Shown piece by piece: positions 6,903 to 13,114 of a stretch of DNA of 18,867 nt. A model generated the notes under the pieces. It did not search any database. It was given only the letters and a program-made list of their open reading frames with translations, and was not told the origin of the DNA. The stretch comes from Chloroflexota bacterium. GTDB lineage: Bacteria; Chloroflexota; Dehalococcoidia; Tepidiformales; Tepidiformaceae. Position numbers and translations under genes: made by a program. The DNA lies in contig CAUJEQ010000276.1 in assembly GCA_963169135.1 (NCBI GenBank), forward strand, positions 1 to 18,867, in the 5' to 3' direction. Within the stretch, counting starts at the first letter, position 1, and every line of letters starts with the position of its first letter.

Positions 6903-6977
6903 GTGAAGCACCTGGTGTTCGGTCTGGCAATCGTGATGGTGTACTTCGTCTTCCCCGGCTGCACCGGGATGAGTTAG
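6903..6977 (+). CDS. Possible 24-residue hydrophobic peptide
   Basis: A GTG-initiated frame encodes MKHLVFGLAIVMVYFVFPGC followed by TGMS and a stop. Two basic-side residues precede a continuous hydrophobic run of about 16 residues, then a single Cys, which resembles a tiny membrane peptide or a degenerate lipoprotein signal. Nearly all codons end in G or C, as in true genes of this genome. No Shine-Dalgarno is visible before the GTG, and the frame is too short to be certain. Its stop lies six bases from the convergent DUF2087-like stop. Confidence 0.3.
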   Translation: MKHLVFGLAIVMVYFVFPGCTGMS

Positions 6978-6983
6978 CGCGGC

Positions 6984-7277
6984 TCAGTTGCCGGGCTCCA
7001 ACCAGTACTCGCGGCCGTCGGGCGTGCGGCCGAGCACGCCCAATTCCACCATCTCCCGGCGGAGGCGGGCCGCGTCTCGAAAGAGGCTCCACGTATCGAG
7101 GACGACGTTGACTTCGGATTCCAAATAGCGCCGAGAGCCTTCGAACTTGGCCACCAGGTAGTACGCGGCGAGCACCTGGAGCGAGCGTTTCGCGGGCCAA
7201 CCTGTCAGGCGGCCCTGTGCGTCCAGCCACGTGCCGAGCCGGCGGGCGGCCTCCGCGGGCGTCGGGGCGGCGGTCAT
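6984..7277 (-). CDS. DUF2087-like small protein
   Basis: This 97-residue protein matches my knowledge of the DUF2087 family in its second half: LQVLAAYYLVAKFEGSRRY, then ESEVNVVLD, an LFRDAARLRREMVELGVL helix, R-T-P-D-G and the ending YWLEP. In that family the domain is a small winged-helix-like module often attached to transcription regulators. Here it stands alone, so a DNA-binding or metabolite-sensing role is only an inference. The ATG at 7277 overlaps the crotonase stop by four bases, which implies coupling as the third gene of an SDR-crotonase operon. Confidence 0.75.
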   Translation of the reverse strand: MTAAPTPAEAARRLGTWLDAQGRLTGWPAKRSLQVLAAYYLVAKFEGSRRYLESEVNVVLDTWSLFRDAARLRREMVELGVLGRTPDGREYWLEPGN

Positions 7278-8056
7278 TCCCGGCCGCGCTCTTCTGCCAG
7301 CAGGCGCCCAAGCACCAGGTAGTCGCGGTCGCTGTGGGTTACGTGCGCGGGCACCATCGACTCGGCGAGGGCGTTGCAGGTGGACTTCGTCAGCGCGAGC
7401 GAGACGGGATCCTTGTCGAGCAACTTGCGAGCCAGGTCACGGGCGCGTGAGTGCAGATCGGCATCGGGCACCCGGTGGTTGAGGAAACCCCAGCGGAGAG
7501 CGTCCTCACTGGAGAAGCGGTCACAGGTCATCACCAACTCTTTGGTGCGGGCCGGGCCGATCTCGCGCATGAGACGGGGCAGGGCGTTCCAGGTGAGCGG
7601 GATTTCCAGGTCGACTTCGGGGATGGAGAACCAACTCGACTCAGCGGCGACGCGGATGTCGAGACAGGCGAGGAAGACGACCGCGCCCCCGATGGCCAGC
7701 CCGTTCACCGCGCCGATGGTGACCTGGTCGAGTCCTTCGAGGGCGGCGCAGGTGCGGTTGCCGGCGCTCGAACGGATGCGTTCGCCGAGAGGAGAGCGCT
7801 CGGTTGTCGCGGAAGCAAGGGGAGGGCGGTTGGGGTCGGATGTACTGCCGCCAAGGTCCGCCCCCGCCGAGAATGCCCGGCCGGCCCCGGTGACGATGAC
7901 CACGCGGGCGGCGGCGTCATCGGCGAGGTCACGGCAGGCCTGTTGGAGTTCTGCATGCATGCGGAAGTTGATGGCGTTCAGCTTCTCTGGACGACTGAGG
8001 GTGATGGTGACGAGGCCCGGCAGTTCCGGGTCGCGCTCGACGCTGATGGTTTCCAT
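7274..8056 (-). CDS. Enoyl-CoA hydratase/isomerase (crotonase) family protein
   Basis: This 260-residue crotonase-fold protein is a soluble enzyme acting on acyl-CoA thioesters. It has RPEKLNAI at 22-29, the first oxyanion-hole segment AFSAGADL at 61-68, the second NGLAIGGA at 118-125, ACLDIRVA, and IPEVDL with Glu147. Aligning by eye with rat mitochondrial hydratase, the Glu164 position is Glu147, but the Glu144 position (GGGCEL) is Val127 (GGAVVF). Hydration normally uses both glutamates; enoyl-CoA isomerases manage with one. Isomerase or another crotonase reaction is therefore more likely than plain hydratase. The ATG at 8056 has GGGAGG seven bases upstream; the longer frame to 8125 would overlap the upstream SDR. 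It lies 16 bases after that SDR. Confidence 0.9.
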   Translation of the reverse strand: METISVERDPELPGLVTITLSRPEKLNAINFRMHAELQQACRDLADDAAARVVIVTGAGRAFSAGADLGGSTSDPNRPPLASATTERSPLGERIRSSAGNRTCAALEGLDQVTIGAVNGLAIGGAVVFLACLDIRVAAESSWFSIPEVDLEIPLTWNALPRLMREIGPARTKELVMTCDRFSSEDALRWGFLNHRVPDADLHSRARDLARKLLDKDPVSLALTKSTCNALAESMVPAHVTHSDRDYLVLGRLLAEERGRE

Positions 8057-8072
8057 GGCTGCCCTCCCGGGG

Positions 8073-8828
8073 TCAGTACGGGCGGACATCGCGGGCGAAA
8101 TCGCGTCCGCCCTTGACGGTGACACGCATGATGGCGCCCGCGCGGGAGTCGTCCTGGATCAGTTCGATGACGCCGGCGACAACGTCTTCGGGCTGAAGGA
8201 TTCCGCCCACGAGAGCAGCCACCTCTTCGACCCGCTCATCGCCGTTGCGGCGCACGAGGGGTGTATCGGTGAAGCTGGGGCAGATAGCGTTGACGCGGAT
8301 CCGTTCCTGTTCGGCCAGGTAGGCTAGCGAGCGCGTGAAGTTCACCACTCCGGCTTTCGTCGCCGCATAGACCGGTGAATCGGGCATGGGGAGGAGGCCG
8401 CCCATCGAGGCCGTATTCACGATCACCCCGCCTTGCCCGCCCAGGCGCATCTCACGGACAGCAATGCGCGTCGCGTCGATGACGGCGGTGAGGTTGATGT
8501 CGACCATGCGCGTCCATTCGCCGATCTCGTCGTTGAATAGATCCTCGCCGCCGATGCCGGCGTTGTTGAAGGCGATATCGAACCCGCCGAAGTGCTCGGC
8601 TGCGGAGGCGAAGGCGCCGGCTATGTCCTCGGAGTGGGTGACGTCACACCTTCGGAAAACGGCGATCCCTCCGGCTGCGCCTGCGAGGTCGACTGTCTCG
8701 CGGCCGCCGGCCTCGTCGATGTCGGCGACGATGACGCGGGCGCCGCGACGAGCTAACTCGAGCACGGCAGCGCGTCCGATGCCGGAGCCGCCGCCACTGA
8801 CCACCGCCGCCTTGCCTTCGATGTCCAT
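8073..8828 (-). CDS. SDR family oxidoreductase
   Basis: This is a classical short-chain dehydrogenase/reductase of 251 residues, first gene of the minus-strand operon with the crotonase and DUF2087-like genes. It has SGGGSGIG at 11-18, Asp36 favouring NAD(H), NNAG at 88-91, and the tetrad Asn112, Ser141, Tyr154 and Lys158. The C-terminus departs from the usual 'xDGG' ending: after PEDVVAGVIELIQDD it runs GAIMRVTVKGGRDF. A similar ending is seen in some SDRs related to 15-hydroxyprostaglandin dehydrogenase. GGGAGGA precedes the ATG by five bases. With a crotonase next door, a hydroxyacyl-CoA or related beta-oxidation-like step is a reasonable inference, not proven. Confidence 0.92.
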   Translation of the reverse strand: MDIEGKAAVVSGGGSGIGRAAVLELARRGARVIVADIDEAGGRETVDLAGAAGGIAVFRRCDVTHSEDIAGAFASAAEHFGGFDIAFNNAGIGGEDLFNDEIGEWTRMVDINLTAVIDATRIAVREMRLGGQGGVIVNTASMGGLLPMPDSPVYAATKAGVVNFTRSLAYLAEQERIRVNAICPSFTDTPLVRRNGDERVEEVAALVGGILQPEDVVAGVIELIQDDSRAGAIMRVTVKGGRDFARDVRPY

Positions 8829-8856
8829 GGAGTCCTCCCTGGGTGCACACGCGGGT

Positions 8857-8892
8857 GCCGGGCCGCGCCGGTTACGGGAAGCGCGGCCCGGC
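8857..8892. promoter_or_regulatory. Perfect 12-bp inverted repeat between divergent genes
   Basis: GCCGGGCCGCGC at 8857-8868 is the exact reverse complement of GCGCGGCCCGGC at 8881-8892, with a 12-base spacer. It lies between the divergent SDR operon (start 8828) and the carbonic anhydrase-like gene (start 8958). No gene ends here, so it is not an ordinary terminator; a shared operator or a leader hairpin is more likely. Its right arm abuts the TACGAT box at 8894-8899. Confidence 0.6.
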
Positions 8893-8893
8893 C

Positions 8894-8899
8894 TACGAT
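8894..8899 (+). promoter_or_regulatory. -10-like box for carbonic anhydrase-like gene
   Basis: TACGAT lies 58 bases before the chosen ATG at 8958 and directly after the 12-bp inverted repeat. A repressor bound to the repeat would cover the -35 region. No good -35 match is seen. Confidence 0.35.
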
Positions 8900-8957
8900 A
8901 CCAGAGGCTCGCGGCAGACAGTCCGCAGACCTCATGAATTCACACTGGACGGATACC

Positions 8958-9506
8958 ATGCCCATCTTCGCCGTGGGGGACAAGGTGCCCCGGATCCATC
9001 CCAGCGCGTTCATCGCGCCAACCGCCACCATCGCTGGTGACGTGACCATCCACGAGAACGCGTCGGTCTGGTATGGGGCCGTGGTGAGGGGGGACACCAG
9101 CTACGCCGTTATCCATCGCGGGGCGAACGTCCAGGACGGGGCGGCGGTACATGGCCGCGCGGGCCTGCCCGCGATCATCGAGGAAGAGGCGTCCATCGCG
9201 CACAACTGCGTGGTGCACGGCGCGGTCATCGGTTCGCGGGCGCTCGTCGGAAATGGGGCGCTGGTGCTGGATGGGGCGAAGGTTGGTGCGGGGTCGCTCA
9301 TCGCTGCGGGGTCAGTCGTGCTTCCCGATACCGAGATCCCGCCCGGTGTGCTTGCCGCGGGGACGCCCGCGACGGTGAAGCGTCCGATCGCGGGGAGCGC
9401 ATCCGAGGAGTGGGTCACGGGCAACCCGGGCCGCTACGCCGCCCTCGCGGTCCTTCACCGCGAAGGACTGCGCGAGCTCAGTCGCGAAGAGGTCCAGGCT
9501 CCCTGA
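8958..9506 (+). CDS. Gamma-carbonic anhydrase family protein
   Basis: This is a left-handed beta-helix protein of the gamma-carbonic anhydrase/YrdA group, 182 residues from ATG 8958. Hexapeptide-repeat turns run through most of the length (SVWYGAVVRGD, ASIAHNCVVHG, ALVGNGALVLDGAKVGAG). The three zinc-binding histidines of the family are present as His65 (AAVHG), His82 (IAHN) and His87 (VVHG). The signatures RGD and NVQDGA are also present. Members form trimers and may hydrate CO2 or act as uncharacterised acyl/ferripyochelin-binding-like proteins. An earlier ATG at 8934 is in frame but has no ribosome site; GGACGG precedes 8958. It is divergent from the SDR operon. Confidence 0.9.
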   Translation: MPIFAVGDKVPRIHPSAFIAPTATIAGDVTIHENASVWYGAVVRGDTSYAVIHRGANVQDGAAVHGRAGLPAIIEEEASIAHNCVVHGAVIGSRALVGNGALVLDGAKVGAGSLIAAGSVVLPDTEIPPGVLAAGTPATVKRPIAGSASEEWVTGNPGRYAALAVLHREGLRELSREEVQAP

Positions 9507-9517
9507 GGCACCTGGGT

Positions 9518-9904
9518 TCAACTGCCTCGGATGGCTGCCACGACGCCGACGATGGCAATGAGCAGGATGCCGATGACCACGAAGCGGATCGTGTCGCGCT
9601 GGCCGGGCGTGAGGCCATGTGCTGGTTCCGGCTCGATTACGTTGCTCGCCTCGCCGTGCTCCCTGAGGACATCGCGGGCCAGGCCGGCACTGGTGACCGG
9701 GACATAGACCGCCCAGGCGCCCTGCATGGCGAACGGAAGGCTGCGTTGCTGGAACGAGTGGCCGCGCACGTTGGCCCGGAGGCCCTCGGCCTGGAGGCGG
9801 CCGGCCACGATTTCGGCCGTTGACTCGCTGGTGCCCTGCCAGACCTGTTCCCAGGCGCTGGTCTCCTCGTCGTGGTCGCGCTCATCCGCTCTATCCATGC
9901 TCAT
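9518..9904 (-). CDS. DUF2007-like domain protein with C-terminal membrane anchor
   Basis: This 128-residue protein has an acidic N-terminus, then a domain at about 18-85 that fits the DUF2007 (putative signal-transducing) pattern: WEQVWQGTSESTAEIVAGRL, a 'QAEGLRANVRG' strand and VYVPVTSAGLARDVL. One transmembrane segment follows near the end (about 107-125, FVVIGILLIAIVGVVAAI). The soluble domain would therefore face the cytoplasm. The ATG at 9904 has AGGAG four bases upstream, located inside the end of dapA. The gene starts seven bases after the dapA stop, so it is probably the second gene of that operon. Its role is unknown. Confidence 0.8.
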   Translation of the reverse strand: MSMDRADERDHDEETSAWEQVWQGTSESTAEIVAGRLQAEGLRANVRGHSFQQRSLPFAMQGAWAVYVPVTSAGLARDVLREHGEASNVIEPEPAHGLTPGQRDTIRFVVIGILLIAIVGVVAAIRGS

Positions 9905-9911
9905 GCAACTC

Positions 9912-10802
9912 CTAAGCCGGCACCGGGATGTCGAGGCGATGCTTGCGAAGCTCAGCCATGACCTTCGCGCCAACGATCTCGTCCGGTTCGACAACGGGCA
10001 GTCGCGGTTCGCCGATGGCGAAACCGAGCTGGCGGAGGACGTAGCGGATCGTGCTCGGGCTGCCGTTGAGGAAGCAGGCATCGGTGACGCGGCAGAGCCG
10101 CCGGTGGATGGCCGCGGCCTCGGGAAGGCGGCCGGCGATGAGGTGGCCGAGCATCTCGCGCTGTTGGGCCGCCACGATGTGGCCGGTCACGCTGATGGCT
10201 CCCCATGCCCCCATGCACCAGAGATGGAAGTTGTCGTTGTCGTTACCGCTCCAGATCTTGAAGTCCGGGGCTGCTTCCATGATGGCGGCAGTGTGGGCGA
10301 GATCGCCGTTCGCTTCCTTGTCTCCGATGATGTTCGGTACTTCAGCACAGCGCAGGATGGTCTCGACGGTCATGTTGACGCCGGTGCGGCCCGGGACGTT
10401 GTAGACGATGACCGGGAGGCTGGTGCTTTCGGCAATGGCGCGGAAGTGCTGGTAGATGCCTTCCTGCGGGGGCTTCAAGTAGTAGGGCACCACGGCGAGG
10501 ATGGCATCAGCGCCGGCCTTTTCCGCCAAACGGGCCAGGTGGATCGAATGGCGAGTGTCGTTGGTGCCGGCCCCCGCGACGACGGTCTTGGGGCCCAGTT
10601 CCTGCTTCACCTCTTCCCAGAGCCGGTACTTCTCGTCGTCGGTCAGCAGGGGGCTTTCGCCAGTCGTGCCGACCGAGACCACCCCATCGTTGCCGGAGCG
10701 CACCAGGTGCGCTGCGAGCCGGCGGGCGTGGGCGTAATCGACCTCGCCTGCGGGGGTGTAGGGCGTGACCATGGCGGTCAACAGCCTGCCGAGTTCTGTC
10801 AT
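9912..10802 (-). CDS. dapA: 4-hydroxy-tetrahydrodipicolinate synthase
   Basis: DapA condenses pyruvate with aspartate semialdehyde, the first committed step of lysine and diaminopimelate synthesis, in the cytoplasm. The 296-residue TIM-barrel protein keeps the key residues: Thr46-Thr47 in GTTGES, Tyr108 in PYYLKP, Tyr134 in YNVPGRTG with Arg139, and the Schiff-base Lys162 in GDKEANGDL. Together these favour DapA over other N-acetylneuraminate lyase-family aldolases, although relatives cannot be fully excluded. ATG 10802 is chosen because GGGAG lies seven bases upstream and family homology begins there; an ATG at 10832 is in frame but sits on the promoter box. It is followed closely by the DUF2007-like gene. 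Confidence 0.93.
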   Translation of the reverse strand: MTELGRLLTAMVTPYTPAGEVDYAHARRLAAHLVRSGNDGVVSVGTTGESPLLTDDEKYRLWEEVKQELGPKTVVAGAGTNDTRHSIHLARLAEKAGADAILAVVPYYLKPPQEGIYQHFRAIAESTSLPVIVYNVPGRTGVNMTVETILRCAEVPNIIGDKEANGDLAHTAAIMEAAPDFKIWSGNDNDNFHLWCMGAWGAISVTGHIVAAQQREMLGHLIAGRLPEAAAIHRRLCRVTDACFLNGSPSTIRYVLRQLGFAIGEPRLPVVEPDEIVGAKVMAELRKHRLDIPVPA

Positions 10803-10830
10803 GTTGGGACTCCCGAAGAGGTGAGCGGCC

Positions 10831-10836
10831 ATTGTA
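10831..10836 (-). promoter_or_regulatory. -10-like box for dapA
   Basis: TACAAT on the minus strand lies 28 bases before the dapA ATG, leaving about 20 bases of leader with a GGGAG Shine-Dalgarno. The -35 region is G+C-only and unconvincing. Confidence 0.45.
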
Positions 10837-10882
10837 CCGCAAGGGCGCCAGCCCCCGGGGCCGGCGGATACCGTGAGCGCCA

Positions 10883-10911
10883 GAGAGGCCCCGGCGATGC
10901 CGGGGCCTCTC
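10883..10911 (-). terminator. Perfect 13-bp hairpin after helical-repeat protein gene
   Basis: GAGAGGCCCCGGC at 10883-10895 and GCCGGGGCCTCTC at 10899-10911 are exact reverse complements with a three-base GAT loop. The hairpin lies 25 bases beyond the stop of the minus-strand gene at 10937 and upstream of the dapA promoter. It is very stable but lacks a U tract on either strand, so it is either an atypical terminator or an mRNA 3'-end stabiliser. Confidence 0.7.
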
Positions 10912-10936
10912 GGAGGGAACGCCTCAGGGCGAGGGA

Positions 10937-11785
10937 CTACTGGGCATCGAAGGGGAGGGCGCTACCGCCGGCCCCCTGGCGCATGCCCGTGAATCCGCGC
11001 ATTTCGCCGCCCGGGCCGCCACGGTGGCCGCCCCGCGCGATCCGGCCGCCTTCGTTGACGAAGGTGGTGATGCGCTCAACGGTGTTCGCCTTCATCTGGT
11101 CGGCCCGTTCCTGGGTGATCTTGCCGTCGGTAACCGCGGCGTCGACCTTGCCGTTGGCCTCGGCAACGAGTGCATCGATGACGGCCTGGGTCTGGTCGCC
11201 GGCGACGTCGGCGATGGTGCTGCCTTCCTGGAGCTGGGTCTTCAAGGTCTCTTCATCGGTGCCGAGCACACCGGCGACCGTGGCGAGGACATTGTGGGCG
11301 ATGCCGCCGAAGCCGCGCTTCATGCCCTTCCCAAGGTCGGACGCGGGGGCCGCGAGGAACTCGTCGATCCTGCCGGGCGCGGCGGCGAGGATCGTGTCGG
11401 CCTGCTCCTGGGTGATCTTGCCATTGGCAACGGCTTCGGCGACTCGGGTTTCGAGCGCGGCGAGGGCGTCTGCCTTCGCCTGAGCCGAAGACTTATCGCC
11501 GTACTGGTCGATCATCTCGGCGTTGGTGAGGCCGGCGGACGCCGCCTCCTGGACCTCGTCCCGGGTAACGCCGATGTCCTTCAGGAGGACCCGGCCGCCG
11601 AGGTGAAGTCCCCCGGCGAGGCAGTTGTCGCCAGCCGGGTCTGGAGCGGTCTGGGGGGAGGGGCTGGTCGTGTCGCCGCTGCCTTCCTGGGCCATGGCCA
11701 CGCTGCCGATGCCAATGACACCGACGGCGATGACGCTGGCCAGGCCAACAGAGGCGAGGCGGCTATCGCGGAGTGAAAGTTTCAT
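10937..11785 (-). CDS. Secreted protein with two helical GKITQE(Q/R)AD modules
   Basis: This 282-residue exported protein begins with a Sec signal peptide (basic MKLSLRDSRL, hydrophobic 11-28, likely cleavage after AMA at about 32). A short Ser/Thr/Pro linker follows, then two similar helical modules at about 68-145 and 168-245. Each module has an N-terminal 'lgvt/LGTDEE' helix start and ends with GKITQEQAD (122-130) or GKITQERAD (221-229), 99 residues apart. The tail (247-282) is Gly/Arg/Met-rich. I recall similar helical repeats in uncharacterised secreted proteins of high-G+C bacteria, but no function is known to me. The ATG has AGGAG about ten bases upstream; the longer frame to 11854 lacks support. 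It lies downstream of the thiamine pyrophosphokinase with a 122-base gap. Confidence 0.8.
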   Translation of the reverse strand: MKLSLRDSRLASVGLASVIAVGVIGIGSVAMAQEGSGDTTSPSPQTAPDPAGDNCLAGGLHLGGRVLLKDIGVTRDEVQEAASAGLTNAEMIDQYGDKSSAQAKADALAALETRVAEAVANGKITQEQADTILAAAPGRIDEFLAAPASDLGKGMKRGFGGIAHNVLATVAGVLGTDEETLKTQLQEGSTIADVAGDQTQAVIDALVAEANGKVDAAVTDGKITQERADQMKANTVERITTFVNEGGRIARGGHRGGPGGEMRGFTGMRQGAGGSALPFDAQ

Positions 11786-11907
11786 GTGGATGGGACTCCT
11801 CGGTTTGGTAGTGCCGAACGGCACTCCGACGGGCCGGTGGGGCGACCCGTTCACCGGAGATATGGAGCGGCAGTCGTCCGGGGTGACGCTGGGCGGTTCA
11901 GCGGGCT

Positions 11908-12540
11908 TTACGCGTGCCGTTCGACCCAGCGACCGCGGAAGAGCAGCAGGTCGCCGCCGCGAACAGAAACGGTCGCCGGAGCAAGCGCCACCTCATTGTG
12001 GACACCCCGCGGACTGAACGTGAGGGTGAAGTCGTGGAGGTCCCAGCGCATGCCGCTCGTGGTGACTCCGTGGCAGGGGCCAATGGCAACCAGCGAGATC
12101 AGCGTGCCAGGGGCCGCGTCGATTGTTGCCGTGCCATCGACGAGCGAGATCTCGAACAGGTCGTCGTGGACACGGAGATCCGCCTCTCCGCGAAACGCGA
12201 CCAGCACGGAGAGATTCGCCAGGGCGTGATCGGCGCGGCCCCCACCTGCCGCGACGATGTCGACCTGCGTTGCGCCGCGGGCAATGGCGAAGGCGACGGC
12301 TTTCTGGAGATCGGTGCTGTCGAGTTCGGGGACGCGGTGGAGGCGCTCGGGCGGAAAGGACAGGGAGGGGCGGGCAGACACCGAATCAAGGTCTCCGACC
12401 ACGGCATCGGGCGTGATGCCCGCATCGAGGGCGATGATCGCGCCGCCATCCGCGGCCACGATGAGGTCCGCCGCCGCCGCGAGGCGATGGAGCAGGTCCC
12501 CCGAAGGCGGTTCGCCGTTGGCGACAACCAGGACGCGCAT
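11908..12540 (-). CDS. Thiamine pyrophosphokinase
   Basis: This cytoplasmic enzyme transfers pyrophosphate from ATP to thiamine to make thiamine diphosphate. The 210-residue protein shows the full motif series: AADGGA at 29-34, GITPDAVVGDLDS ending at 53, DSTDLQKA at 74-81 with the acidic metal/ATP residues, and GGGRADHALANL at 99-110. The C-terminal thiamine-binding beta domain contains MRWDL and RGVHNE. The length is typical of the bacterial single-function form. The ATG at 12540 lacks a good Shine-Dalgarno (upstream bases GTTCCC) and may be translated from a very short leader. It is divergent from the PPOX gene, so it is probably under its own promoter. Confidence 0.93.
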   Translation of the reverse strand: MRVLVVANGEPPSGDLLHRLAAAADLIVAADGGAIIALDAGITPDAVVGDLDSVSARPSLSFPPERLHRVPELDSTDLQKAVAFAIARGATQVDIVAAGGGRADHALANLSVLVAFRGEADLRVHDDLFEISLVDGTATIDAAPGTLISLVAIGPCHGVTTSGMRWDLHDFTLTFSPRGVHNEVALAPATVSVRGGDLLLFRGRWVERHA

Positions 12541-12627
12541 GGGAACAGTTAAGCCGTTGTGGCGAATGCGCGCGAGCGAGGCGCCAGCCGGGCCTGGTGA
12601 ACATTCCAGAGGTCACGTCTCCGGACG

Positions 12628-12644
12628 TATGGTGGGGCTACAAC
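12628..12644 (+). promoter_or_regulatory. -10-like boxes for PPOX gene
   Basis: Two candidates lie before the ATG at 12665: TATGGT at 12628-12633 and TACAAC at 12639-12644. The first overlaps a small palindrome (ACGTC-tccg-GACGT). Either leaves a short leader with the GGAG Shine-Dalgarno. Confidence 0.35.
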
Positions 12645-12664
12645 CACGTCACTGGAGTGAGCCG

Positions 12665-13060
12665 ATGACAACCATCCCAGAATCCCACCGGGACCTCCTC
12701 ACCGGGGTCACCTTCGCCCACCTGGCCACCCTGATGAAGGACGGGTCACCACAAGTGACCCCCGTGTGGATCGATGTCGACGGCGACACCGTCGTCTTCA
12801 ACACGGCGGATGGGCGCCAAAAGACGAGAAACCTGGACCGGGACGGCCGTGTTGCGCTTTCGATCCAGGACCCGCAAAACCCATACCGCTACCTGCAGAT
12901 CCGTGGCAGGGTCATCGACCGGACACACGAGAGTGCGGACGCGCACATCGACAAGATGGCAAAGAAGTACCTTGGGCTCGACGCGTACCCCTACCGGAAC
13001 CCGGCGGAGCAGCGGGTGGTCTACCGCATCGAACCGTCGTCGGTGCAGACCTACGGCTAA
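12665..13060 (+). CDS. PPOX-class, probably F420-dependent oxidoreductase
   Basis: This 131-residue split-barrel flavin/deazaflavin protein is of the pyridoxamine-5'-phosphate oxidase-like family. The pattern FAHLATLMKDGSPQVTPVW, followed by VVFNTADGRQKTRNLDRDGR and VALSIQDP, matches the F420-binding subfamily common in Actinobacteria and Chloroflexota. The basic 'KTRNL' stretch corresponds to the phosphate/glutamate-tail contact region. It is cytoplasmic with unknown substrate; relatives reduce biliverdin, quinones or aflatoxins. The ATG has GGAG eight bases upstream. A long open frame upstream is antisense to the thiamine pyrophosphokinase gene and is not real. The exact cofactor (F420, FMN or heme) is inference. 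Confidence 0.88.
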   Translation: MTTIPESHRDLLTGVTFAHLATLMKDGSPQVTPVWIDVDGDTVVFNTADGRQKTRNLDRDGRVALSIQDPQNPYRYLQIRGRVIDRTHESADAHIDKMAKKYLGLDAYPYRNPAEQRVVYRIEPSSVQTYG

Positions 13061-13100
13061 CGCCGAGTTACGGGTGCTCGCCCAGTGAGCCCCGCGCCGG

Positions 13101-13106
13101 TAGGAT
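13101..13106 (+). promoter_or_regulatory. -10-like box, leaderless RmlD-like gene
   Basis: TAGGAT ends eight bases before the ATG at 13115, and the intervening CCCGCACC has no Shine-Dalgarno. A transcript would begin at or within a base or two of the start codon. Confidence 0.45.
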
Positions 13107-13114
13107 CCCGCACC

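Noticed and set aside
9726..11483. 585-residue open frame on the plus strand
   Set aside because: It is antisense to dapA, the DUF2007-like gene and the helical-repeat protein, and shows no domain motif; long antisense frames are common at this G+C content.
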